DNA from: an uncultured Lachnospiraceae bacterium
GTDB lineage: Bacteria; Bacillota; Clostridia; Lachnospirales; Lachnospiraceae
Reading direction: 5' to 3'
NCBI GenBank assembly: GCA_900550475.1
Contig: URSA01000007.1
Coordinates: forward strand, 62,001 to 126,000
Length of the DNA: 64,000 nt
The position numbers and the translations under genes are program-made. Below, one piece after another: positions 44,999-53,469 of the stretch. How positions within the stretch are numbered: position 1 is the first letter of the stretch; each line of letters starts with the position of its first letter. A model generated the notes under the pieces. The model saw nothing but the letters and a program-made list of their open reading frames with translations, searched no databases and was not told the DNA's origin.

Positions 44999-47176
44999 AT
45001 GAACGAGAAACAGTATTTAGAATTGGCAACGCTATATTTTCAAAATCTGGACGACAGCCCGTACCGCTCCGTCGAGGAGCAGTACCACGACTGGATGCAG
45101 TTTGTTGACATGCTTTGCAGCATGCAGCTTGTCATAAAGGAAAACAGTCTGGAGAAAAGCTTTTGCAGGATCGGAACGGTATTCCGGGACGAGGAGCTGA
45201 TGCGGGCGCTGGAGCCCCGCCCCTTTTCCCCGAATACCGGGACGGAGGATGTGATTCTGGGAATCTTCCAGACCCTCTTAAAAAAGGGAGAGACGGCGGC
45301 GCAGAACGGCATATTTTTTCCCTTCGACGTACTGCGGATGCTGCATGAATTTACCTATCCCGAGATCATGGCGGTTGTGCTTTCCTTCATGCCGGATCTG
45401 AACCGGAAATACGAGCGTATCTACGGCGTGCTGCAGGAGGAGCCGGCGGAGTCCATACGTCCCACAGTGGGCTTCGTGTACGACATCTGTGCGCTGTTCA
45501 TGCCTATGCAGTATGAGGATATTGCGCTGCTCTCCGATGAGGACGGCTATCTGGGTACCTTTGTGTTTGACCGGCGGTTTCAGGGAAAAGCGGACGAATC
45601 CAGCCTGTCAAAGCGTCTGTGCTTAAATGAGAGGATCCGGGACTTTCTGATGGGAAATCCCGGAAAGATGGGAAAGCTCTATCCGTATGCAAGGATACTG
45701 GCAGGGGAAGAAGGGCAGGAGGCGCCCATCGCCGGGGATGAGACGGCGGCGCAGATGCTGGAGCTGATGGGAGGATTAATTGAGAGAGAAAAGCGCGGCG
45801 TGATCCTGCTCTCCGGCGAGCAGGGAACGGGAAAGAAATTTCTGCTCCGCTATCTGGCGGGACTTACCGGACAGAGCTTTTTAAGCGTCGATCTGCCGCT
45901 TCTGCTCAACATGGAGTACCGGGACAGGGAAGCGCTTCTCTATGACATTATCGGCAAATGCATGATCGAGGGCGTATATCTGCATCTGGATCATGTCCCC
46001 TATGAAGAAAAAGACAGAAAAGCGGTGCAGGAGGTTCTGGCGCTGCTGCAAAAATATATCATGCTGCTCTTTGTGTCCTCGGAGCAGGAGGAGCTGTCCG
46101 AGGCAGTGACGGATGGAGTCTGGTTCTCCGTGGAGTTCCACAGACCCTCCGCGGGGCTGCAAAAGGAGTTCTGGAAACATTTCGGGGAAGAAAAACAGCT
46201 GCATTTCTCGCCCGAGCTGGATCTGGACGTCATAGTGTCCAAATATTCCCTGACGCCCAAGGCGATCTGCCAGATCGCAGACCGGCTTTCCGTGAGCGGC
46301 GAGGAACAGATAGACGAGCAGATGCTTTCGGAAGCGATCCGCAAGGAATGTAAGGTCAATTTCGGCAGCAAGGCAAAGCGGCTGCAGACCGGCTTTACAT
46401 GGGAGGACATGGAGCTCAATCAGGAGAGCGAGCAGGAGCTTAAAAGAATTGTGGCATATGCAAAGAACCGGGCGGTGGTGTATGAGAATTACGGCTTTGC
46501 AAAGAAGATGCCCTACGGGCGGGGCTTTTCCGTCCTGCTGTACGGCCCGCCCGGAACGGGAAAGACCATGGCTGCGACTGTGCTGGCAAACGAGCTGAAG
46601 CTCGATATTTACCGCATTGATCTGTCGCAGATCGGAAGCAAGTATATCGGCGAGACGGAGAAAAACCTTTCCGCCATCTTTGAGACCGGAAAGCATGCCA
46701 ACGCCATCCTCTTCTTTGACGAGGCGGACGCGCTCTTTACCAAGCGGACGGAGGTTTCAAGCTCCAACGACCGCTACGCCAACGCGGAGATCGCGTATCT
46801 GCTCCAGAAGATCGAGGAATACGACGGAATCTCCTTCCTTGCGACCAACAACCTCAACAATTTTGACGCCGCCTTCCGCAGGAGACTGACCTTTATCGTG
46901 CCCATGAACCTGCCGGATGCGGAGATCAGACAGCGCCTGTGGGAGAAGGTGTTCCCGGAGGAGATGCCGAAGGAGAATATCGACTTTACCGCAATTTCCA
47001 AGCAGGCAGAGCTGTCCGGCAGCAGCATCAAGTCCGCCGCCCTGCAGGCAGCGTACCTTGCCGCATGGGAAAAGCGCCCGGTCACAAGACTCGATGTTCT
47101 GGATGCTATTGACCGTGAATACAAGAAGAACGGCGCCCTCAGCATCCGCCAGGATCTGATCCGGGGAAAGTTTTAG
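44999..47176 (+). CDS. Double-AAA ATPase of the eCIS (Afp15-related), copy 2
   Basis: 725 aa from ATG 44999 (TTG 44987 is in frame but abuts AAGGA). Architecture as for the 33280 paralogue: helical N-terminus, a first P-loop (ILLSGEQGTGKKFLLRYLAG, better preserved than in copy 1) and a canonical C-terminal AAA module with GPPGTGKTMAATVLANEL (about 516), AILFFDEADALFTKR, SFLATNNLNNFD and RRRLTFIVP. Last gene of the injection-system locus; a long palindrome follows 14 bases after the stop. Two AAA copies bracketing the cargo suggests cargo-linked specialisation. Confidence 0.9.
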   Translation: MNEKQYLELATLYFQNLDDSPYRSVEEQYHDWMQFVDMLCSMQLVIKENSLEKSFCRIGTVFRDEELMRALEPRPFSPNTGTEDVILGIFQTLLKKGETAAQNGIFFPFDVLRMLHEFTYPEIMAVVLSFMPDLNRKYERIYGVLQEEPAESIRPTVGFVYDICALFMPMQYEDIALLSDEDGYLGTFVFDRRFQGKADESSLSKRLCLNERIRDFLMGNPGKMGKLYPYARILAGEEGQEAPIAGDETAAQMLELMGGLIEREKRGVILLSGEQGTGKKFLLRYLAGLTGQSFLSVDLPLLLNMEYRDREALLYDIIGKCMIEGVYLHLDHVPYEEKDRKAVQEVLALLQKYIMLLFVSSEQEELSEAVTDGVWFSVEFHRPSAGLQKEFWKHFGEEKQLHFSPELDLDVIVSKYSLTPKAICQIADRLSVSGEEQIDEQMLSEAIRKECKVNFGSKAKRLQTGFTWEDMELNQESEQELKRIVAYAKNRAVVYENYGFAKKMPYGRGFSVLLYGPPGTGKTMAATVLANELKLDIYRIDLSQIGSKYIGETEKNLSAIFETGKHANAILFFDEADALFTKRTEVSSSNDRYANAEIAYLLQKIEEYDGISFLATNNLNNFDAAFRRRLTFIVPMNLPDAEIRQRLWEKVFPEEMPKENIDFTAISKQAELSGSSIKSAALQAAYLAAWEKRPVTRLDVLDAIDREYKKNGALSIRQDLIRGKF

Positions 47177-47190
47177 AGAATGTTTTGCAG

Positions 47191-47224
47191 AATCGCACGA
47201 TTTTCTTGATGAAATCGTGCGATT
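47191..47224 (+). terminator. Perfect 13-bp inverted repeat after the eCIS locus, overlapping a promoter
   Basis: AATCGCACGATTT (47191-47203) and AAATCGTGCGATT (47212-47224) are exact reverse complements separated by 8 bases. It follows the last eCIS stop by 14 bases, but no U-run follows, so termination would be weak. The right arm fills the spacer of the promoter at 47206, so it is equally likely to be the binding site of the antitoxin encoded next. Confidence 0.6.
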
Positions 47225-47234
47225 TGTATATAAT
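47206..47234 (+). promoter_or_regulatory. Promoter of the toxin-antitoxin pair
   Basis: TTGATG at 47206-47211 and TATAAT at 47229-47234 are separated by 17 bases. The perfect palindrome arms flank the -35 box, an arrangement expected for an autoregulated toxin-antitoxin operon. Confidence 0.65.
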
Positions 47235-47281
47235 AATATATAGGAGAGAGAAATTCTCCCCGGGAAGGAAGGTGAGAAGAA

Positions 47282-47497
47282 ATGTCAATTACCGCAACCG
47301 AATTGAAAATGAATCTCGGAAAATATCTTATACTGGCTGAAACAGAGGATATTTATATTACCCGTAACGGAAAAGTAGTTGCAAAATTGTCCAATCCGTA
47401 TCAGGACAGGGTGGATGTTGCCAAATCTCTGTTTGGTGTGCTCCCTGCGGATATGACTTTGGAAGAAGCAAAGGAGGAGAGACTGAATAATATATGA
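47282..47497 (+). CDS. Phd/YefM-family antitoxin
   Basis: 71 aa, GGAAGGTGAG site. SITATELKMNLGKYLILAE and DIYITRNGKVVAKLSN form the Phd/YefM DNA-binding fold, followed by a C-terminal helix that would wrap the toxin (LPADMTLEEAKEERLNNI). Its stop overlaps the toxin start (ATGA). It probably binds the palindrome in its own promoter. Confidence 0.9.
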   Translation: MSITATELKMNLGKYLILAETEDIYITRNGKVVAKLSNPYQDRVDVAKSLFGVLPADMTLEEAKEERLNNI

Positions 47498-47925
47498 GAG
47501 TTCTGATGGATACCTGTGTAATTATCGACGCCCTGCAATCCCGTGTCCCGTTTGCGGAAGCGGCACAAAAGATTTTCCTGTATTGCGCCAACAGGCAATT
47601 TGAGGGCTACATTACGGCAAAGGCGGCTGCAGATATCTATTACCTGACGCACCGCCTGACCCATAATGACTCGGAAACGAGAAAAATTCTAAGTAAATTA
47701 TTTACACTTTTTCATTTGTTAGACACCACATCTATGGATTGCCGCAAGGCAATTTCTTCGGAAATCAGCGATTACGAGGACGCAATCATGGTGGAAACGG
47801 CAGTCCGCTCGGAAATGGACTGCATTGTTACCCGCAATGCGAAGGATTATGAAAAGTCCTCTGTCACAGTATATGATCCCACGGCATTTTTAACATTGTT
47901 ACAGACAGAATGCGAGACGGAATGA
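47494..47925 (+). CDS. PIN-domain ribonuclease toxin (VapC-like)
   Basis: 143 aa. PIN acidic residues can be placed: D6 in MRVLMDTCVIIDAL, D96 in DYEDAIMVETA and D109 in MDCIVTRNAKDY. Such toxins cleave tRNA or rRNA when the antitoxin is degraded. Translation is coupled to the antitoxin gene by a 4-base overlap. Lower GC than the eCIS genes, consistent with separate acquisition. Confidence 0.9.
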   Translation: MRVLMDTCVIIDALQSRVPFAEAAQKIFLYCANRQFEGYITAKAAADIYYLTHRLTHNDSETRKILSKLFTLFHLLDTTSMDCRKAISSEISDYEDAIMVETAVRSEMDCIVTRNAKDYEKSSVTVYDPTAFLTLLQTECETE

Positions 47926-47929
47926 CGGT

Positions 47930-48715
47930 CTAAAACGGTTCGACCGGTACCGCAATCTGCGTGACATAGTCCTGACTGTTCTTTCCGCGGTTGGGCGGGC
48001 CCTCCAGATAGATCGAGCGGTACGGCCCCGTCACGGAAATATGGTTCTTCTTCACATATTCAACCAGAGTACCCATTGCATTGCCGATTCCCTCGTAAGG
48101 CCCACGGTAATAAATACCTATTGCAGGTGTTTCCACAAACTCCATACGCTCCTCTCCCGAGTAGCTGTCCTCCATCGGAATGCAGCACAGAAGATCCAGC
48201 GTATTGCAGTCCTGTGCCATTCGCATGGTGAACATTCTTGCATACAGGGGCATCTTTCCTGTTCTGGCGGCTGCAATGTAAGTGTCATGCAGACGGAGTG
48301 TGGCTTCGGCAATGTCCTCGCACAGATACCGGCGGCAAAAGCATACCTGTCTGGGCAGGGTCAGACGGTGAACCGTCAGATCTCCGCGCTTTGCGGCACG
48401 CACCTGAAGCATCTGGATATTGCGGTCCAGTGTTGCGCGCAGCTCCATCAGCCGCTCCAGATGCTCATCAATATTTTCCGTACTGTAATAGTACTCTTTG
48501 ATTTCCTGCAAAGACAGACCCAGCGCCTGCAAGGAGCGGATAGAGCGTATCTGCGTCATGTTGTCGGCGGAATAGTAGCGGTAGCCGCTGTTCAGGTTTT
48601 TGACCGCAGGCGTCAGCAGCCCATTGTATTCGTAAACCAGCAGGGTTTTTCTCGTCACTCCCAAGATTTTCACGATTTCCCCGATTTGAAAAAGTTGTCC
48701 TTCGTCCTGTTTCAT
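47930..48715 (-). CDS. MerR-family transcriptional regulator with effector-binding C-terminus
   Basis: 261 aa from the ATG at 48715 (GGAG site on the minus strand); longer in-frame starts upstream would run across the divergent promoter. LFQIGEIVKILGVTRKTLLV, YEYNGLLTPAVKNLNSGYRY and YSADNMTQIRSIRSLQALG are the winged-helix of MerR; a coiled-coil linker follows, then a GyrI-like ligand domain (AIGIYYRGPYEGIGNAMGTL; YRSIYLEGPP). Divergent from the surface protein gene, whose promoter has the 19-bp spacer MerR proteins need. Confidence 0.9.
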   Translation of the reverse strand: MKQDEGQLFQIGEIVKILGVTRKTLLVYEYNGLLTPAVKNLNSGYRYYSADNMTQIRSIRSLQALGLSLQEIKEYYYSTENIDEHLERLMELRATLDRNIQMLQVRAAKRGDLTVHRLTLPRQVCFCRRYLCEDIAEATLRLHDTYIAAARTGKMPLYARMFTMRMAQDCNTLDLLCCIPMEDSYSGEERMEFVETPAIGIYYRGPYEGIGNAMGTLVEYVKKNHISVTGPYRSIYLEGPPNRGKNSQDYVTQIAVPVEPF

Positions 48716-48743
48716 TTTTTCTCTCCATTTTTTATGCAAAGAC

Positions 48744-48774
48744 TTGACTTGTCCCTTAAGGTACATGATACAAT
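48744..48774 (+). promoter_or_regulatory. MerR-type promoter (19-bp spacer) with central dyad
   Basis: TTGACT (48744-48749) and TACAAT (48769-48774) are separated by 19 bases instead of 17. GTCCCTTAAGGTAC lies within the spacer and matches its own reverse complement at 12 of 14 positions. MerR activators untwist such over-long promoters, so the adjacent divergent MerR protein is the likely regulator of the 48817 gene. Confidence 0.8.
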
Positions 48775-48816
48775 CATCGTACCAAAATGTAGATTTATTT
48801 ACAAGGAGGAGTTGAC

Positions 48817-51684
48817 ATGAAAATGAAAAAGAAAATAAAGAGAGGAATCGCGGCCCTGTCGGCGGCGGTCATGTTTCTGGGACTGCTTCCCCTGACGCCG
48901 GACAACACGATCACGGTGCAGGCAGCGGGCAATGAGCCCAGTCTGGCAGCCTATGCAAGCAAAGACCAGTTGATGGACAATACATTTGCACCCAAAGCAG
49001 ACGGAACCGCAAACAATGTCTGCAAGATTGCGTTTGGTCAAGACGAAAATAGGAGCGAGCTACAATGGTATGTTCTGGGTAAGGATGATGGCGTGAATGG
49101 TGACAATACAGTTATTTTTGCTGCAAGTCCGATTGCAATTGACGTTTCATTTAACTATGATGCAGTTGAAAAAGATTATTCCGGAGAAAAAGTATATGCC
49201 AATCATTACGGAGCAAGTGATTTAAGAGACAAGTTACGGAACATGGTTGCAGGCACTACCTATTTCTCAGAGGCGCAAAAAGCTTTAATACAGGAGACAA
49301 CAGTTACACTGGAAGATACAAAGAATAACAAGATTTATACGACTACTGACAAGTTGTACGTTCCTGTTACAGAGATTAATAACAATACTGTAAAAGTAGG
49401 AAGCTCCAATGGGAAAATATTATCGTGCAGTGCTTATTGGAGCAAGGGAAGTATTTTCTGGACGCGCTCGATTGGTACGTTAGGTGAGGAAAATGACTGG
49501 ATACTTGTTGCGAATCCTGAATCGACAAGAACTAACGGTAACCTTGTCGATTCCACCGCAGACATCCGCCCCGCGGCAAATCTGAATCTGACCAACGTTC
49601 TGTTTGCTTTCGCCGGGAGAGCGGCAGAGGGAAATACGACGGTTTCCACTAGCAGTCCTATGATCCTGAGACTGGACGGAACCGGAAAGAGTATCGGAAC
49701 CGTTACCTATAATGCGGAAACAAAAGTGATCACCGCCAAAAAGGATACAGCCGCAACAGGAAATGTGTATCTTATGGTACTGGGAAATGATAATGGAACG
49801 GATAAGCTTTACAGCACGACGATTGGCCCCAGCACGACAGTAAACGTTGCCACGGCGCCGTGGTTGGAGTATGTCGACCTGTCAACATGTAAGATATGGT
49901 TGGAAAATGTATCGGACGGCATGCTTTACGCCGTTACTGCAACACCTGAACCAACCGCACTCGAGCAGATTTCAAGCGTAGAAGTTACGATTGACCCTCC
50001 GACAGCAGGCAACTGGCTCGCCGCGAATGCCGCCTGTGCAACGACCGGCGTGAGCAACACTAAACCGGTGCTGACATGGACGCCGAATGATGACTCCGTA
50101 GTAGGTGGAAGAGAATATACTGCAAGCGTGAGGCTGACGGCTGCGAGCGGATATGAATTTACGGACAGCACAACCGCAACGGTGAACGGAGAGCAGGCAA
50201 CCGCCACCAAGAATGGAGATGGAACACTTACCGTGACACACAGCTTCACTGCTGCGACGGTAAAGGACAAGCTTAAGGAAATCATTGCGCCCGACCCGGT
50301 CACGGTAACAAACGGAACAAACTACTGGATAATCGAGGACATGTTGCCTAAAACGGTGAATATCTTGACGGAAAATCAGACAGTGACATCGGCAACGGTA
50401 GAGTGGAACAAGGATCCTTTGGAAAATGGTGGATATAGCGCTACTGAGACTAAGGAGCAGAGAGTAACCCTGACCGGTACGGTGACCTGCCCCGATACAG
50501 TGGACGCAAACGGAGTTTCATTGACTACCTCCATCACCGTGATCATAAGCGGGTCAGGAAGTACCACTCCGATTCAGATTTCAAATGTAGAAGTTAAAAT
50601 TCCTGCTCCGGTACCGGGTTCCCCTATTCCCACTTATGTTGACGCAACCTGTGCACAGGAAGGAGTAAGCTGCACTGCAATGGGCTGGACGCCGAATGAT
50701 AAAGTTGCACAGTGGGGAACGCAATATGGGGTAACTGTAATGCTGAAGGCTCCGAGCGGATATGAATTTACGAACAGTACAACCGCAACAGTGAACGGAG
50801 AGGCAGCAACCCAAGTCTGGAAGGAAGAAAACTTCGGAAATCTTTACGTGTCATATGAGTTTGCAAGGACGCCGGCAGCGCCGGGGGGAAAGGACAAGCT
50901 CATGAGCATCACCACACCTGCGACGATCACAGTGGCAAACGGAACAGCCGCAGATGAAATCATTAAAAAACTGCCTGCCACGGTGGGTATCGAGACAGCA
51001 AACAAGACGGTGGCATCGGCAACGGTAACATGGGATACTGAGCCCCTGAAAAAAGTTTATAGCCCCAGTGAGACTGAACAGCAGGGAATAACCCTGACCG
51101 GTGATGTGATCTGTCCCGAAACGGTGGACGCGGGCGATGTTCAATTGTATATTTCAATCACCATAATGATAAGCGCCGCAGGGGCACCCCCCGCGACACC
51201 GACGCCTGCGCCTGTAACCCCGACACCCGCTCCTGCAACACCCGCAACCCCTGCACCGGCAACCCCGGCGCCTGCCTCCTACTACATCATGGATGGCGCA
51301 AACAGCAGCTGGGTACGGAATGAGGACGGCAGCATGGCGATCAGAGGAAACGGCGAGTTCTCCAAGTTCACCGGTGTTAAGGTGGACGGCGTTCTGATCG
51401 ATCCGGCAAACTATATCGTGACGGAGGGCTCCACTATTGTTACACTGAAACCGGAGTACTTAAACACCCTCTCCGAGGGCAGCCACAGCTTTGAGATCAT
51501 GTGGGCGGACGGCTCCGCAGCCACCGACTTCACGGTGACTGGAAACGCGGCGGACTACATCGCAGTCAACGCACCCCAGACCGGCTACGACAGCCACATA
51601 ACGCTCTGGACGCTCCTTCTGCTTGCAGCCCTGTCAGGGCTGCAAGCAATAAGCATCACCAAGAAGTCCAAAGTAAATCAATAA
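48817..51684 (+). CDS. PxTG-anchored surface protein with DUF6273-like and Ig-like repeats
   Basis: 955 aa, AAGGAGGAG site. Signal peptide (KKIKRGIAALSAAVMFLGLL ... VQAAG); a DUF6273-like domain (about 60-280: WYVLGKDDG, ANHYGASDLRDKLRNM, YWSKGSIFWTRS, DIRPAANLNL). Then two alternating pairs of Ig-like domains whose members resemble each other (WTPNDDSVVGGREY / WTPNDKVAQWGTQY; DSTTATVNGEQAT / NSTTATVNGEAAT). A Pro/Thr/Ala linker follows, then an X2-like domain with SEGSHSFEIMWADGS. The end APQTGY, a hydrophobic helix and ITKKSK is a variant sortase sorting signal. Cell-wall adhesin-like; role unknown. Confidence 0.85.
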   Translation: MKMKKKIKRGIAALSAAVMFLGLLPLTPDNTITVQAAGNEPSLAAYASKDQLMDNTFAPKADGTANNVCKIAFGQDENRSELQWYVLGKDDGVNGDNTVIFAASPIAIDVSFNYDAVEKDYSGEKVYANHYGASDLRDKLRNMVAGTTYFSEAQKALIQETTVTLEDTKNNKIYTTTDKLYVPVTEINNNTVKVGSSNGKILSCSAYWSKGSIFWTRSIGTLGEENDWILVANPESTRTNGNLVDSTADIRPAANLNLTNVLFAFAGRAAEGNTTVSTSSPMILRLDGTGKSIGTVTYNAETKVITAKKDTAATGNVYLMVLGNDNGTDKLYSTTIGPSTTVNVATAPWLEYVDLSTCKIWLENVSDGMLYAVTATPEPTALEQISSVEVTIDPPTAGNWLAANAACATTGVSNTKPVLTWTPNDDSVVGGREYTASVRLTAASGYEFTDSTTATVNGEQATATKNGDGTLTVTHSFTAATVKDKLKEIIAPDPVTVTNGTNYWIIEDMLPKTVNILTENQTVTSATVEWNKDPLENGGYSATETKEQRVTLTGTVTCPDTVDANGVSLTTSITVIISGSGSTTPIQISNVEVKIPAPVPGSPIPTYVDATCAQEGVSCTAMGWTPNDKVAQWGTQYGVTVMLKAPSGYEFTNSTTATVNGEAATQVWKEENFGNLYVSYEFARTPAAPGGKDKLMSITTPATITVANGTAADEIIKKLPATVGIETANKTVASATVTWDTEPLKKVYSPSETEQQGITLTGDVICPETVDAGDVQLYISITIMISAAGAPPATPTPAPVTPTPAPATPATPAPATPAPASYYIMDGANSSWVRNEDGSMAIRGNGEFSKFTGVKVDGVLIDPANYIVTEGSTIVTLKPEYLNTLSEGSHSFEIMWADGSAATDFTVTGNAADYIAVNAPQTGYDSHITLWTLLLLAALSGLQAISITKKSKVNQ

Positions 51685-51706
51685 GCAATTTAAAGATTTC
51701 AACATA

Positions 51707-51736
51707 AACCCGGGGCGAGTTTCCTCGCCCCGGGTT
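51707..51736 (+). terminator. Strong rho-independent-type hairpin after the surface protein gene
   Basis: AACCCGGGGCGAG (51707-51719) pairs perfectly with CTCGCCCCGGGTT (51724-51736) around a TTTC loop. An AT-rich tract with no T-run directly after the stem follows, and the reverse orientation also has A/T flanks, so it could terminate both this gene and the convergent one at 51825. Confidence 0.85.
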
Positions 51737-51740
51737 ATAA

Positions 51741-51823
51741 AACTCAAAAACTCAAAAATAACTCAAATTTTTTCTCAAATAATTTTAGTTTCTCAAATTT
51801 TTTTCTCAAACAACTCAAAACAA
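51741..51823. repeat. Array of CTCAAA motifs (left flank of the AlbA gene)
   Basis: Seven CTCAAA hexamers occur in about 80 bases of nearly pure A/T/C sequence, including TCAAAAACTCAAAAATAA at 51744-51761. The same 18-mer recurs on the other side of the neighbouring gene at 53341-53358. Here the motifs lie just downstream of that gene's stop. Confidence 0.7.
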
Positions 51824-51824
51824 C

Positions 51825-53270
51825 TTAAATATTTTCACTATAAAACAATTGTTTTGAACTTCTTGGCTTTTCCGGATTAGTCATTTTAAGCATTCCGCTT
51901 TCTACCAACGGCATTACATACGTCTGAATAGCATAAGCAACTGACGACAATCCTAGATATTCACTTATTTCCTTTCTGGTGCGTGGTGTTTTACAGAATA
52001 TCAGCAGATTGTTTATACTTTCTATTTCCGGTTCTGTTTTGGGAATTTGATCAGCCTTATAAAAAGTCACCATAAAACTGCCCCTCTCATCTGCAAATTT
52101 TGGTTCCTTCAGATTATACTTTTCCAGTTCTTTGCGAATTGTCGGTATTCCGGAGTATCTGTTTTCTGTGATGCGTAATGTCTCCAAAGCCGACGCTAAC
52201 ACAGGATTTCTTGTATCCGGCTGCATTTTTCCCAACTGGTCAACTTTAATTCTTCCGTATATGCCTCCTGGATTTTTGATCTCCATTCTATCCTCATACA
52301 TAATAATCTGTATTGGCATACCTTCTGTGTGGATACTGTAATCGCGGTGAACCAGTGCGTTGATAATTGCTTCTCTGACAGCAGTAATAGGATAATCGGT
52401 TCTATCCTCGCGTACTCCGGTTGAAGGATCAATAATGGTCTTGTTTTTCATGTTCTTTTTTACGAAACGAATTGCTTCGTCAAGCATTTCTGAAATGCTG
52501 CCTTCAATTCGTTGATTATCCAGAAAACGCTCTCCCGAATCTCCCAAATCCCCAATTTCAGTCCCCGGCACAGCAATTGCAGTAATGCATAATTGTGGAA
52601 AATATGCCTGTGGATACGGACTGAAAATAATTATTGCACTCAATGTTATTTCATTATTCCTTGTGATACTCATCAGATCATAAATGCGTTCGTTATCCAA
52701 GCTTGCCAGATTAGGTTTTCCTTTTTTTAACAAATCCGTATAAAGAGCCAATTCATCTTGGTTCAGAGACGCCAACGTTGCTCTTGGCACTCCACGGACA
52801 TCATCTTGATATTTTTTTCTGTATGCCTCGTAACTATAAACCTCATATTCGGTCATGGGTTCATCACTGTCCCCCACTCGCGTATATGAGCCCTTTAAGC
52901 GTCCTTTACCTCTATAAAATACGGGTCTGTCTGCCAAGTCTACTCCCGGAATTTCGGCTGATACAAAGGATTTCCCATCCTTTTCCACAACTGTTAGCAA
53001 TGGACGAACAATGGGTTCCATTTGTAAACATTGTTCATTTATTTTCTTTTGTATATCCTGTGGGTCGTATACACCTACTTCTTTATAATCCTGTTTTTCA
53101 TCAATTCCGAAAATAATAGTTCCACCTTCGTCTTGATTTGAAAAACTGGATAACGAATCATACAAATGCTGCGGACATCCTTTTTCCGCACTTTTTATTT
53201 CAAGTGTATTTGTTTCCGATTTCATTTTTTGAATGATATAAAGTCTGTAAATCAATTCTTCTGCTGTCAT
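51825..53270 (-). CDS. AlbA-domain (Schlafen AlbA_2) protein with GHKL-type C-terminus, putative regulator
   Basis: 481 aa; ATG preceded by GGAGGAAC on the minus strand. TLEIKSAEKGCPQHLYDSLS, FSNQDEGGTIIFGIDE (AlbA_2 nucleic-acid-binding domain), then a long central region, ITAVREAIINALVHRDYSIH and RMEIKNPGGIYGRIKVDQLG (the ATP-binding HATPase_c_4-like part of such regulators), and a C-terminal winged-helix-like RTRKEISEYLGLSSVAYAIQ. Its base composition is much more AT-rich than the eCIS genes, and it is flanked on both sides by CTCAAA arrays, suggesting a horizontally acquired, self-regulated unit. Confidence 0.85.
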   Translation of the reverse strand: MTAEELIYRLYIIQKMKSETNTLEIKSAEKGCPQHLYDSLSSFSNQDEGGTIIFGIDEKQDYKEVGVYDPQDIQKKINEQCLQMEPIVRPLLTVVEKDGKSFVSAEIPGVDLADRPVFYRGKGRLKGSYTRVGDSDEPMTEYEVYSYEAYRKKYQDDVRGVPRATLASLNQDELALYTDLLKKGKPNLASLDNERIYDLMSITRNNEITLSAIIIFSPYPQAYFPQLCITAIAVPGTEIGDLGDSGERFLDNQRIEGSISEMLDEAIRFVKKNMKNKTIIDPSTGVREDRTDYPITAVREAIINALVHRDYSIHTEGMPIQIIMYEDRMEIKNPGGIYGRIKVDQLGKMQPDTRNPVLASALETLRITENRYSGIPTIRKELEKYNLKEPKFADERGSFMVTFYKADQIPKTEPEIESINNLLIFCKTPRTRKEISEYLGLSSVAYAIQTYVMPLVESGMLKMTNPEKPRSSKQLFYSENI

Positions 53271-53326
53271 TTAAGTTCCTCCATTTCTCAATTTCTATTT
53301 TAACATTCTTTTTACTTATATGCAAG

Positions 53327-53457
53327 AAACTCAAAAAAAGTCAAAAACTCAAAAATAATTAAATACAACTTAAAAATAACTCAAATTTTTGTCAAATCAT
53401 TTCACTTATTTTGTTAAAAACTCAAATTCACTTATTTGATAAACTCAAAAATTTTCC
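53327..53457. repeat. Array of CTCAAA motifs (right flank, upstream of the AlbA gene)
   Basis: Five CTCAAA hexamers plus related TCAAA variants lie in the AT-rich stretch upstream of the AlbA start (which reads on the minus strand), sharing TCAAAAACTCAAAAATAA and AAAATAACTCAAATTTTT with the left array. They may be operators for the AlbA protein (reading TTTGAG on its coding strand) or the boundaries of a small mobile unit. No other gene is visible between 53271 and the T-box promoter. Confidence 0.65.
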
Positions 53458-53469
53458 CCTTTTCCCCTC

